This document shows positions 45,434-53,829 of a stretch of DNA of 64,000 nt, piece by piece. The DNA is from Sanguibacter hominis ATCC BAA-789. GTDB taxonomy: Bacteria; Actinomycetota; Actinomycetes; Actinomycetales; Cellulomonadaceae. Each line of letters opens with the position of its first letter. Position 1 is the stretch's first letter. The translations under genes and the position numbers were made by a program. The stretch is taken from NCBI RefSeq assembly GCF_012396185.1, contig NZ_JAAXOW010000001.1:1354691-1418690 (forward strand). Reading direction: 5' to 3'. The notes beneath the pieces are model-generated. The model ran no database searches and was not told the origin of the DNA. It saw only the letters and a program-made list of their open reading frames with translations.

Positions 45434-47173
45434 GTGAACGAGCACCCCGTCTCGAGCCTGCCCACCCCACCCTCTGGCCAGGGAAGACGTCGCAGCCGGC
45501 GGACGCTCGGCCTGCTCGTCGCACTCCTCGTCGCCGTCGGCACGGCGATCGTGCCGGGCACCGGTGCGCTGCCCGCCGAGGCGGCCACGGACCCCAACAC
45601 CATCACCCAGACCACGCTCGGGAAGTTCGACCCCGGCAACCTCATCAGCGACGAGGTCTTCTTCACGGGGTCCGCGTTGTCGGCGGGACAGATCCAGACG
45701 TTCCTCACCAGCAAGGTCACGAAGTGTGCGGCGACCGACGGACCGGCGTGCCTGCGCAGCTACCGTCAGACGACGCCGAACCGGCCCGCCGACGCGTACT
45801 GCAAGGCGTACGGGGGTGTGCGCAACGAGCTCGCGTCGACGATCATCGGCAAGGTGTCCAAGGCCTGCGGCGTGAGCGCGAAGGTGCTCCTGGTGCTGTT
45901 GCAGAAGGAGCAGTCGCTCGTCACGTCGACGGCCCCGACCGAACGCCAGTACCGGTCGGCGACAGGTTTCGCCTGCCCTGACTCGGCGCCGTGCGACGAG
46001 CAGTACTACGGCTTCTTCAACCAGGTCTACTCGGCCGCGCGACAGTACAAGCGCTACGCGGTCGTCGACGCTTACAGCTGGTTCCCGGTCGGGGTCGCGA
46101 CCAACATCCAGTACCACCCGAACAAGTCGTGCGGCACCCAGAGGGTCCTCATCAAGAACCGGGCCACGGCGGGTCTGTACTACTACACGCCCTACGTCCC
46201 GAACGCGGCCGCGCTCGCGAACCTCAACGGCAACGGCGACCTGTCGAACCCGAGCGCCCCGAACTGCTCGTCGTTCGGCAACCGCAACTTCTGGCGAGGC
46301 TTCACCGAGTGGTTCGGTTCGACGAACATCGCGGTGACCGGCACGGTCCAGAAGGCGTGGCTCGCGAACGGAGGGCTGCAGGGCGCGTTCGGCAAGCAGC
46401 GCGGTTCGCAGGTCTGCTCGTCGAGCGGGCGCTACTGCGTGCAGACGTTCGCCGGCGGCACGCTCGCGGCGAACGGCTCGGCGGGCATCGCCATGCCGAG
46501 CGGCGCCGCGCGCACGGCGTGGGTGAAGCAGAAGTCGCAGAACGGTGCGCTCGGCTGGCCGAAGAAGGCTCTGACGTGCCGCAAGAAGGACAACACCTGC
46601 GTCCAGACGTTCACCGGCGGCTATGTCGCCCAGGGAGCCGTGACCGGCACTCGCGTCGTCTCGGGCGGTCTCGCCAAGGCGTGGAAGGCGTCGAAGGGAC
46701 GCGACGGCGCCCTCAAGATGCCGCGCGCCGCGGCGAGGTGCACGAAGGCCGGGACGCGCTGCACGCAGAAGTTCCAGGGCGGCTACGCCACGACGCACAC
46801 CAGCTACGGCAACCGGGCCGTCGTCGGCCTGATCGCCGACCGGTGGGTCAAGAGCAAGGGAACCAAGGGGTCGCTCGGCTGGCCCACGAAGAACCAGAAG
46901 TGCTCGAAGGTCAAGGGTGGCAAGGCGTGCTACCAGTACTTCAGCGGCGGAGCTATCAGCTCCCACCCGCAGTACAAGACGCGTGCGCTGACGGGCAAGA
47001 TCGGTGCTGCTTGGGTCAAGGCGCAGAAGTCCGGCAAGTCGCTCGGCTGGGCAACGGGCGCCCGCACGTGCTCGACGAAGAAGGGTGTGAAGACCTGCAC
47101 CCAGAAGTTCACGAAGGGCAAGATCACCTACAAGGGCAAGGGCGCGGCGAAGATCGTGCGCTCCAAGCGCTGA
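45434..47173 (+). CDS. Exported LGFP-repeat protein
   Basis: A 579-residue secreted protein. A basic N terminus and LGLLVALLVAVGTAIVPGTG form a signal peptide ending near PAEAA. Residues 50-290 are a Cys-containing domain (FDPGNLISDEVFFTGSALSA, KVLLVLLQKEQSLVTSTAPT, GFFNQVYSAARQYKRYA) that resembles domains next to cell-wall modules in other actinobacteria; the LQKEQ helix recalls lytic-transglycosylase helices, but this is only a resemblance. Residues 300-579 hold repeats with the LGFP-like core (GALGWPKKA, GSLGWPTKN, KSLGWATGA), which bind the cell wall in relatives. GAAGGACC lies 4 nt before the GTG start, which I prefer over earlier in-frame codons. Confidence 0.8.
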   Translation: MNEHPVSSLPTPPSGQGRRRSRRTLGLLVALLVAVGTAIVPGTGALPAEAATDPNTITQTTLGKFDPGNLISDEVFFTGSALSAGQIQTFLTSKVTKCAATDGPACLRSYRQTTPNRPADAYCKAYGGVRNELASTIIGKVSKACGVSAKVLLVLLQKEQSLVTSTAPTERQYRSATGFACPDSAPCDEQYYGFFNQVYSAARQYKRYAVVDAYSWFPVGVATNIQYHPNKSCGTQRVLIKNRATAGLYYYTPYVPNAAALANLNGNGDLSNPSAPNCSSFGNRNFWRGFTEWFGSTNIAVTGTVQKAWLANGGLQGAFGKQRGSQVCSSSGRYCVQTFAGGTLAANGSAGIAMPSGAARTAWVKQKSQNGALGWPKKALTCRKKDNTCVQTFTGGYVAQGAVTGTRVVSGGLAKAWKASKGRDGALKMPRAAARCTKAGTRCTQKFQGGYATTHTSYGNRAVVGLIADRWVKSKGTKGSLGWPTKNQKCSKVKGGKACYQYFSGGAISSHPQYKTRALTGKIGAAWVKAQKSGKSLGWATGARTCSTKKGVKTCTQKFTKGKITYKGKGAAKIVRSKR

Positions 47174-47191
47174 GCAGCCGACCCGCCGGAC

Positions 47192-47233
47192 GACGACGGC
47201 CTCCGCCCCGCACAGGGGACGGAGGCCGTCGTC
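47192..47233. terminator. Bidirectional terminator, LGFP gene / Ig-like gene
   Basis: GACGACGGCCTCCG and CGGAGGCCGTCGTC are perfect 14-bp arms between convergent genes. Confidence 0.82.
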
Positions 47234-47251
47234 ATGGCTGGGCCTCGGTGC

Positions 47252-49045
47252 TCAGCGCACCTTGAGCCGGAGCGTCTTCGAGGTCGTCTTGAGGACCTGC
47301 GCCGAGCCGCTGTAGCTGACCTTCACCTTGTGGGTGCCACGCGGCAGCTTCACGACGAGCTTGCCCTTGTCCTTGGCACGGAGGGTCCGCGTGACCTTCT
47401 TCTTCCCGTAGCGCACGGTGACCTTCCCGGTGGGAGCCGCGACGCCTGCGGCCTTCACCCGGACGGTCGCCTTGCGCTTGCCTGCCTTCGCGGTGACGCG
47501 CGAGGCCGCCTTCGCGGCGCTGCTCGACGTGAGCACCTGGACGGTTGCCGACGCCTGGAGCGGAGCGGTCGCGACGAGCGTCACCCCGATGCGTGCTCCT
47601 GCGTCGGCACCGACGAGGGAGTAACGGTACGACCGCGCCCCGGCGATCGGAGCGCCGTTGCGGGTCCACTGGATCGCGACCTTGGTGCCCGGCGAGTCCC
47701 ACGTGCCGGTGCTCACCGTGAGGGTGCGGCCGACCTGAGGGGTGCCCGAGACGATCGGCGCGGTCCGGGTCCGCGGGGCGTCGCCGGTGGCCGTGCGGCC
47801 GAGCCACGCGCTGCCGATGCTGATGACGTGCCCGGGAGCCGCGGCCGTCGAGAAGACGAGGATCGGGGTCCCGTGCGCCGACGCGGGGACGGTGAACCTC
47901 GACCCGGTACCGATGATCCCGTTGCCGTCGCTCCAGTAGGTCGTCACCTTGGTGCCGGCGGGCGCCGACGTGACCTTCGTCGAGGCGGTGAGCGTCGAGC
48001 CGACGCGCGCGGTGCCGTCGGCGCGCACGTACGTGAGCGGTGCGTTGCCCAGGGCGCCGAGGGCGAGGCTCAGGCTCTTCGTGCCGTTGCCGACCGCGAC
48101 GACGGTCGACGCACGCTTGTCGCCGTTCTCGGCGTTGACGAGGTAGGTGCCGGGCGCGAGACCCGTGATCGTGCCGGAGGTGGTGCCCGCGCTCAGGGTC
48201 GTCGACGACGAGGAGTCGGCACCGATGTTGCGCGCGGAGATCGCCGTCGCCGTCGCCGCGCTCGCCCCGGAGACCTTCACGGCGAGCGTCGACGCGAAGG
48301 TGCGCAGGGCGATGGTCTTGCCGCTGACCGTGCCTCCGGACCTGGCCGACGTGAAGACCGTCGCCTGGTGCTGGCTGAGCAGGTTCGAGACCTTGCCGCC
48401 GAGCCACGTGGTGAGCAGGGTACGGCCGTCCGCGAGGTCGACGTAGGCGGCCAGGGTGACCGGCCGTCCTGGGCGCGTCCTGACGGTGAACGTCCCGTCA
48501 GCGCCGATCGAGGCCCAGGACTGGTTGATCCATGCGTCGGAGTCGATTGAACCGCTGCGGTCGAGCTCGTGCGCCTGGACCTCGCCCCAGCCGATCGTCG
48601 TGCCGGCGGGCACGGTGACCTTCCCGGTGACGGTCGAGTAGGCCGCGAGGGGGAGCGTGCGGGTCGCGGTCGTCGCGTTCGGGGTCGTGAACAGGACGGC
48701 GGAGTCCAGCCAGTCGCCTCCGCCGAGGAACTGCGAGTACGTCGTGCTCGTCGACGCGGCGCGCAGGCTGTAGCTGCGGCCCGACGTCGTCGCGAACGTC
48801 ACCACGCCTGCCGTGTTCGTCGTCGCGGTCGCCTTGTACGCGAGCGAGCTGCCTCGTGCGTTGAGCTCGTACAGGTCGACCTGGACGGTGGTCCCGGCGG
48901 GCTGACCGGTCACCGTGACGGTGAGGGTCTGCGCGACGGCTGCCTGCGCGGCCGGCGGCATGAGGCCGACGAGGCCGACCGTGATGAGCGCGGTGAGGAG
49001 CGCCGTCGCGCGGCGTCTTCTGGTTGTGGTGCTGCTGATCTGCAT
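47252..49045 (-). CDS. Exported multi-domain Ig-like protein A
   Basis: A 597-residue secreted protein. After a basic start, ALLTALITVGLVGLMPPAAQ and AAVA form the signal peptide. The N-terminal part has a beta-rich module with SRSYSLRAAS-like and TYSQFLGGGDWLDSAVLFTT, a pattern also seen in protein B coded nearby. Further Ig-like modules follow (RADGTARVGSTLTAST, SGTPQVGRTLTVSTGTWDS), and the C-terminal module reads VAAPTGKVTVRYGKKKVTRT. No LPXTG, so it is released or held non-covalently. GGGAG lies 10 nt before the ATG. No catalytic motif is seen; a structural or binding role is likely. Confidence 0.78.
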   Translation of the reverse strand: MQISSTTTRRRRATALLTALITVGLVGLMPPAAQAAVAQTLTVTVTGQPAGTTVQVDLYELNARGSSLAYKATATTNTAGVVTFATTSGRSYSLRAASTSTTYSQFLGGGDWLDSAVLFTTPNATTATRTLPLAAYSTVTGKVTVPAGTTIGWGEVQAHELDRSGSIDSDAWINQSWASIGADGTFTVRTRPGRPVTLAAYVDLADGRTLLTTWLGGKVSNLLSQHQATVFTSARSGGTVSGKTIALRTFASTLAVKVSGASAATATAISARNIGADSSSSTTLSAGTTSGTITGLAPGTYLVNAENGDKRASTVVAVGNGTKSLSLALGALGNAPLTYVRADGTARVGSTLTASTKVTSAPAGTKVTTYWSDGNGIIGTGSRFTVPASAHGTPILVFSTAAAPGHVISIGSAWLGRTATGDAPRTRTAPIVSGTPQVGRTLTVSTGTWDSPGTKVAIQWTRNGAPIAGARSYRYSLVGADAGARIGVTLVATAPLQASATVQVLTSSSAAKAASRVTAKAGKRKATVRVKAAGVAAPTGKVTVRYGKKKVTRTLRAKDKGKLVVKLPRGTHKVKVSYSGSAQVLKTTSKTLRLKVR

Positions 49046-49216
49046 CCCTGTGTCTCTCCCTGGTCGAGGTGCGGGTGCTGCCGCCGCGACCTGGAGGTGC
49101 GGGTGGCCCGGCGCACGACCCGCGCTGAACGTAGTGATGGTGGGGGCGGTCGGCAAACGCTGGGCGGGTGATCTTGCGCCGCCCTGGTCCGACCCGCGGA
49201 CCTGCCGATCGGGGAC

Positions 49217-49222
49217 TAACGT
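49217..49222 (+). promoter_or_regulatory. -10 box (TAACGT) of leaderless ppx-type gene
   Basis: TAACGT fits TAnnnT and ends 6 nt before the ATG, with no Shine-Dalgarno. Confidence 0.5.
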
Positions 49223-49228
49223 CGTCCC

Positions 49229-50152
49229 ATGCGGCTGGGAGTCCTGGACATCGGGTCCAACACGGTGCACATGCTCGTCGTCGACGCTGAGCGGGGACGG
49301 CCGCACGTGCCTGTCGCGAACGTGCGCTCGGTGGTGCGGCTCATGCGGTTCCTCGAGCCAGACGGTTCGATCGGCCCGGAGGGTGTCGACCTGGTGCTCG
49401 CCGGGGTGCGGGAAGGGCTCGCGCTCGCGCTCGCGCACGACGTCCCGGAGCTCATGGTGCTCGTCACCTCAGCGGTGCGCGAGGCACCCAACGGCGCTGA
49501 CGTGATCGGTCAGGTCGAGCAGATCCTCGGCGAGGAGGTGCGGATCCTCTCGGGTGAGCAGGAGGCCGCGCTCACGTTCCTCGCCGCGCGCCGCTGGCAC
49601 GGCTGGGGTGCGGGGCGGATCATGCTGCTCGACATCGGCGGGGGGTCTCTCGAGATCGCGTACGGCGAGGGCGAGGTGCCTGACGTCGCCCTGTCGGTCC
49701 CGCTCGGCGCAGGCCGGTCCACGATCCAGTTCCTCGACACGGACGTCTCGACGCCGGAGCAGGTCGAGGCGCTGCGCACGCACGCCCGCGCGGTGCTGGC
49801 GGACGCGCTCGCAGTTCTTGACGAGCGGCCGCGGGCCGATCATGTCGTGGCGACGTCGAAGACGTTCCGGTCGCTCGCGCGTCTCGCGGGGATGCAGGTC
49901 GAGGCCGTCGGCCCGGACGATCGTTGGCGGATGCGTCGCTCGCAGCTCGCGGACTGGGTGCCGCGTCTCGCGCGTCTGACGGCTCAGGGGCGCACGGAGC
50001 TTCCCGGTATCACGCCCGAGCGTACGTATCAGATCGTCGGTGGGGCGATCGTCGCGGAGGAGACGATGCGCGCGCTCAAGGTCCAGGAGATCGAGATATG
50101 CCCGTGGGCGATGCGTGAGGGCGCGATCCTCGACCGCCTCGACCGACGCTGA
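49229..50152 (+). CDS. ppx: Ppx/GppA family phosphatase
   Basis: A 307-residue exopolyphosphatase or pppGpp phosphohydrolase of the short actinobacterial type (only the two ASKHA domains, no C-terminal HD-like part). It begins MRLGVLDIGSNTVHMLVVDA, the phosphate-1 loop. LVTSAVREAPNGADVI, RILSGEQEAALTFLA and the second phosphate loop MLLDIGGGSLEIAYG follow; the C terminus holds QIVGGAIVAEETMRAL. It acts in the cytosol on polyphosphate or (p)ppGpp; which one is not decided by sequence. It lies between two divergently or convergently placed secreted-protein genes. Confidence 0.9.
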   Translation: MRLGVLDIGSNTVHMLVVDAERGRPHVPVANVRSVVRLMRFLEPDGSIGPEGVDLVLAGVREGLALALAHDVPELMVLVTSAVREAPNGADVIGQVEQILGEEVRILSGEQEAALTFLAARRWHGWGAGRIMLLDIGGGSLEIAYGEGEVPDVALSVPLGAGRSTIQFLDTDVSTPEQVEALRTHARAVLADALAVLDERPRADHVVATSKTFRSLARLAGMQVEAVGPDDRWRMRRSQLADWVPRLARLTAQGRTELPGITPERTYQIVGGAIVAEETMRALKVQEIEICPWAMREGAILDRLDRR

Positions 50153-50174
50153 CGTGCGGACTCCCTGCAACGGT

Positions 50175-50194
50175 GCACCGCCGACGGGCGGTGC
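50175..50194. terminator. Terminator between ppx and Ig-like gene B
   Basis: GCACCGCC-gacg-GGCGGTGC, a perfect 8-bp stem in the 48-bp gap between convergent genes. Confidence 0.7.
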
Positions 50195-50200
50195 GGCGGT

Positions 50201-51589
50201 TCAGCGGACCCGCACGGTCCCGGTCGCGGTCGCCTTGGCGACCCGCGCGTCGCCCTGGTAGGCGACGTAGACCTTCGCGAGACCTGCAGGAACCTTCATG
50301 GTGAGCGCGCCCTTGTCGGCTGCGCGCAGCGCGTAGGTCCGTGACCGCGCCCCGACCTTGACGGTCACCTTCCCCGTCGGCGCCGCGACACCGAGCGCTC
50401 TCACCGTCACGCGCACCGCGCGCTTGGCGGCACTGACGCGCACCTTGCTCGTCACCTTGGCGACGCGGACCGACCGCGAGGTGCTCGCTGCGGAGGCGTG
50501 CCCGGTCTTGCGCAGCGTGACGGTGACGGTCAGGCGCCGCCCGGCGTCGGACGGCGTCGGCTTGTAGGTGCGCGCGGTCGCGCGGGCGATGGTGCTCCCG
50601 TCGCGCTTCCACCGGTACGACGCCGTCCAGCCCTGGGGCGCGGCGGTGGCGGTCAGGCGGGCGCCGACCTTGGGCTGGCCGGTGATCCTCGCGGCGACGT
50701 TCGGGGTGGTGCGCGGGGCGGCGGGCGGTGTGGGCCTGGTGCTCGGCGTCGGGACGGGTCGGGGCGCCGGTGTCGTGGGGCTCGGCGCAGGTGGGTGTGG
50801 CGGCGCGGGCGCGGCTGGGACGGCGCCGGTCAGTGCGAACTGGACTCCGGTGACGGGCGACTGGGCTGTCGCGGTGACGGTCGCTGCGGCAGGGCTCGGG
50901 GGTGTCGTCGCGCCGCCGCCGTACCAGCCCGTCACGACCGTGCCGTCGGCGCGCTCGACCTGGGCGCTCAGGGCGACGGGGACGCCTGCGGGTGCCTTGG
51001 CGGTGAACGTGCCGCCGGTCGCGTCCAGGTCGCCGATCGGGGCGTAGCTCGTGAGCGCCCACGTCTTCGTGGTCGTGTCCCACGTGTGCAGGGAGATTTC
51101 GCCGTACGACGTCGCGCCCCTGTCAGGCCAGGTGAGGGTCCCGGTGACGAGCGGCGCGGGTGCGACGTCGAGCTGCTGCTCGGCTGTGTCGGCGTCGGGC
51201 GTCGTGAACCGGGTCGCGCCCTCGAGCGTCGTGGACCCGCCGAGATACTGCGGGAAGGTCGTGGTGGTCTCGGCGGCCCAGAGCGTGTACGTCTGGCCGG
51301 GGATGGTCGCGAGCTCGACGGTGCCTGCGGCGTCGGTCGGTGCGGACTGCTGCAACCCGAGGTACGTGCCGGTCCGGTCGAGGCGGAAGAGCCCGATCTC
51401 GGTCCCGGCCGGGATGCCGGTCGTGCGGACGGTGAGGCGCTGGAGGGTGGACGCGTCGGTCTGCCGCGCGGGAAGGACGACGGCGAGCGAGGCGACGACC
51501 GCGAGCGCGAGCACGCGCGCGAGGGCCTGCCGCGTACGGGCGCGGGGCGTGAGGAAGGCGCGCGCGGGCTGGGCGGTCGGGGTGCTCAT
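50201..51589 (-). CDS. Exported Ig-like protein B (paralogue of A)
   Basis: A 462-residue secreted protein. The signal helix is RVLALAVVASLAVVLPAR with a cleavage site near TDAS. The N-terminal module carries TYTLWAAETTTTFPQYLGGS and GATRFTTPDADTAEQQL, aligning with YSQFLGGGDWLDSAVLFTTP of protein A. A Pro-rich linker (about residues 255-290) leads to an Ig-like module (ITGQPKVGARLTATAAPQ) and a C-terminal module VAAPTGKVTVKVGARSRTYA, again shared with A. AGGAG lies 4 nt before the ATG. Function unknown; it is likely a surface or matrix protein. Confidence 0.77.
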   Translation of the reverse strand: MSTPTAQPARAFLTPRARTRQALARVLALAVVASLAVVLPARQTDASTLQRLTVRTTGIPAGTEIGLFRLDRTGTYLGLQQSAPTDAAGTVELATIPGQTYTLWAAETTTTFPQYLGGSTTLEGATRFTTPDADTAEQQLDVAPAPLVTGTLTWPDRGATSYGEISLHTWDTTTKTWALTSYAPIGDLDATGGTFTAKAPAGVPVALSAQVERADGTVVTGWYGGGATTPPSPAAATVTATAQSPVTGVQFALTGAVPAAPAPPHPPAPSPTTPAPRPVPTPSTRPTPPAAPRTTPNVAARITGQPKVGARLTATAAPQGWTASYRWKRDGSTIARATARTYKPTPSDAGRRLTVTVTLRKTGHASAASTSRSVRVAKVTSKVRVSAAKRAVRVTVRALGVAAPTGKVTVKVGARSRTYALRAADKGALTMKVPAGLAKVYVAYQGDARVAKATATGTVRVR

Positions 51590-51898
51590 GCGGCTCCTGG
51601 GTCGACGGCGCGACCCCGCGGTCCGGAGCGCGCACCTCCCATATCGGACACTCCGGGCGTCCGTTGAGCATTCCTGTGCGCCGCGGCCGTCGGCGCAGGT
51701 AGACGGCGTGCGTGACGCCCCGAACCGCCACCTCAGCGAGGCGACGCGTTCCCGCGAGGCACCCGGCTCCCGCCGACGCAGGCCGCTCCCCGCGACGTAG
51801 GCCCTTCCCCGCGAGGTAGGCCGTTGCAGGCCCCTACCCGGCGTGCAGCCCCCTACCTCGGCGCCGAGAGCGGTCGACGGAAGGGCCGAGCTGTGCGC
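51590..51898. other. Intergenic region between Ig-like gene B and purB
   Basis: 309 bp without a supported gene. The half next to purB holds the third GAGGTAG repeat locus. The half next to gene B must carry its promoter, but no convincing -35/-10 pair was seen. Confidence 0.5.
51794..51865. repeat. GAGGTAG repeat locus 3
   Basis: CGACGTAGGCCC, GCGAGGTAGGCC, GGCCCCTACCCGG and CCCCCTACCTCGGCGCC occur within 72 bp in alternating orientation. GCGTGCAGCCCCCTAC is identical to a 16-bp stretch of locus 1. It lies 34 bp after the purB stop and could also act as its terminator. Confidence 0.75.
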
Positions 51899-53353
51899 TC
51901 AGAGATAGTCGGCGACGAGCTTCTCGGCGAGGCCCGTGTACGACGCCGGGGTCATCGCCTGCAGCCGCGCCGCGACGTCGTCGGGCAGGCCGAGGGTGCC
52001 CACGAACTCGCGCATCTGCTCGCCCGTGAGGCGCTGCCCGCGGGTGAGGTCCTTGAGCCGCTCGTACGGGTTCTCCATCCCGGGGACGCCTGCGACGGAG
52101 GCCGCGCGCATCGCGGACTGGATGGCCTCGCCGAGCACCTCCCAGTTGGCGTCGAGGTCGGCGCCCAGGATCGTCGGGTCGACGGCGAGCGCCTTGAGGC
52201 CGCGCGCGACGTTGTCGATCGCGAGGAGGCTGTGGCCGAACGCGGTGCCGATGTTGCGCTGCGAGGACGAGTCGGTCAGGTCGCGCTGCATGCGGCTCGT
52301 GACGAGGGTCGCCCCGAGGGTGTCGAGCAGGGCGTTCGAGATCTCGAGGTTGGCCTCGGCGTTCTCGAAGCGGATCGGGTTGACCTTGTGCGGCATCGTC
52401 GAGGAGCCGGTCGCGCCGGGGACGGGGATCTGCTTGAAGAACCCGAGCGAGATGTACGTCCACACGTCGGTCGCGAGGTTGTGCAGGATCCGGTTGAACC
52501 GCGCGATGTCCGCGTAGAGCTCGGCCTGCCAGTCGTGCGACTCGATCTGCGTGGTGAGCGGGTTCCACGTGAGGCCGAGGTGCTCGACGAACGTCTTGGA
52601 GACGGTGGGCCAGTCGGCGTCGGGGACGGCGGCGAGGTGCGCGCCGAAGGTGCCGGTCGCTCCGTTGAGCTTGCCGAGGTACTCGGCGTTCTCGATGCGG
52701 CGCAGCTGGCGGCGCAGCCGGTGCGCGAGGACGGCGAGCTCCTTGCCGAGGGTCGACGGCGTCGCGGGCTGGCCGTGCGTGCGCGACAGCATCGGGACGG
52801 CCGCGTGCTCGCGCGCCATGTCGGCGATCTGGTCGACGAGCGCGGTCGCGGCGGGCAGCCAGACGTGGACGACGGCGCCGCGCACCATGAGCGCGTAGGA
52901 GAGGTTGTTGATGTCCTCGCTCGTGCAGGCGAAGTGGACGAGCTCGCCGACCTCGGGGAGCACGGTGTCGCCGAGCATCCCGGGGGCGGCGGCGATGCGG
53001 CGCTTGATGTAGTACTCGACGGCCTTGACGTCGTGCACGGTGGTCCGCTCGATCTCGCCGAGCTCGGTGATGCCGGCGGAGCCGAAGTCGGAGACGATCG
53101 CGCGCAGATAGCCCTGCTCGTTGTCGCTCAGCGCGGGAGCGCCGGGCACGACCTGCTGGGAGGTGAGGTGGATGAGCCACTCGACCTCGACGTGCAGGCG
53201 CTCGCGGTTGAGCGCGGCTTCGGAGAGGTGGTCGACGAGCGGCGCGACGGCGGCGCGGTAGCGGCCGTCGAGCGCCCCGAGGGCGACGGGCGGGTTGGCC
53301 TCGGCGAGGAGGACGCGGGTTCCGGCGGTCGTCTGCGGGGTCGTGTTCGACAT
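51899..53353 (-). CDS. purB: Adenylosuccinate lyase
   Basis: A 484-residue lyase that removes fumarate from SAICAR and from adenylosuccinate in purine synthesis. The fumarase/aspartase signature is GSSTMPHKVNPIRFENAEA. HFACTSEDINNLSYALMVRG and PMLSRTHGQPATPSTLGKE give the other active-site regions. The N terminus (VALGALDGRYRAAVAPL) matches the E. coli-type subgroup. No Shine-Dalgarno is clear; AATGAT lies 6 nt before the ATG. It stands alone with a repeat locus after it. Confidence 0.95.
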   Translation of the reverse strand: MSNTTPQTTAGTRVLLAEANPPVALGALDGRYRAAVAPLVDHLSEAALNRERLHVEVEWLIHLTSQQVVPGAPALSDNEQGYLRAIVSDFGSAGITELGEIERTTVHDVKAVEYYIKRRIAAAPGMLGDTVLPEVGELVHFACTSEDINNLSYALMVRGAVVHVWLPAATALVDQIADMAREHAAVPMLSRTHGQPATPSTLGKELAVLAHRLRRQLRRIENAEYLGKLNGATGTFGAHLAAVPDADWPTVSKTFVEHLGLTWNPLTTQIESHDWQAELYADIARFNRILHNLATDVWTYISLGFFKQIPVPGATGSSTMPHKVNPIRFENAEANLEISNALLDTLGATLVTSRMQRDLTDSSSQRNIGTAFGHSLLAIDNVARGLKALAVDPTILGADLDANWEVLGEAIQSAMRAASVAGVPGMENPYERLKDLTRGQRLTGEQMREFVGTLGLPDDVAARLQAMTPASYTGLAEKLVADYL

Positions 53354-53484
53354 GCGCGCATCATTTCACGCTGGCCTCGAGCGGGTACGGCGTGTCCGTC
53401 CTCCGGCCTGCCCACAGGGCACGAGACACACCGGTACGCCGTCGGGTGCCCCCTCCGGTGCCACGGGCCGACGCGTGGGGTGCC

Positions 53485-53490
53485 TAGCGT
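53485..53490 (+). promoter_or_regulatory. -10 box (TAGCGT) of leaderless WXG100-like gene
   Basis: TAGCGT ends 6 nt before the ATG, the same hexamer and spacing as upstream of azlC. Confidence 0.5.
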
Positions 53491-53496
53491 CGCGGC

Positions 53497-53829
53497 ATGA
53501 CCGAGCAGACAACTTCGCCACCGCTCCCCCGAGGCGCCACCGCGCCCTGGGGCGAGGAACGTCAGTGCATCACCGCCCGCGCCCTCTTCCTGGTCGATCG
53601 CGTGGCCGTCGTCGGGTCCCGTCTCGCTGGTGCACAGGATGTTGACTGGGCGTCGAACGCGGCGTCGAGCTTCCGCGCGCTGATCCAGGACGTCGGGGCA
53701 GATTTCGCGCAGCTCGGTGCAGACATCGCCGACTTCGAGGAGGCGGCGACGTGGCTCTGCGCGGCGGGGGACGAGGCGGAGTCGAGCCTGGACGTCCTCG
53801 CGGCTGCCAACGCGGCAGGAGCGTCATGA
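53497..53829 (+). CDS. WXG100-like small helical protein
   Basis: A 110-residue helical protein. Two helices flank DWASNAASSFRALIQDVGAD, which fits the W-x-S/G-x-A-A-x-x-F-R pattern of WXG100-like type VII secretion substrates in actinobacteria. It has no signal peptide. The second helix continues as FAQLGADIADFEEAATWL. Its stop overlaps the start of a large lipase-like gene, which makes a chaperone-and-substrate or co-secreted pair plausible. No ESX machinery gene lies in the window. The family call is by pattern only. Confidence 0.6.
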   Translation: MTEQTTSPPLPRGATAPWGEERQCITARALFLVDRVAVVGSRLAGAQDVDWASNAASSFRALIQDVGADFAQLGADIADFEEAATWLCAAGDEAESSLDVLAAANAAGAS

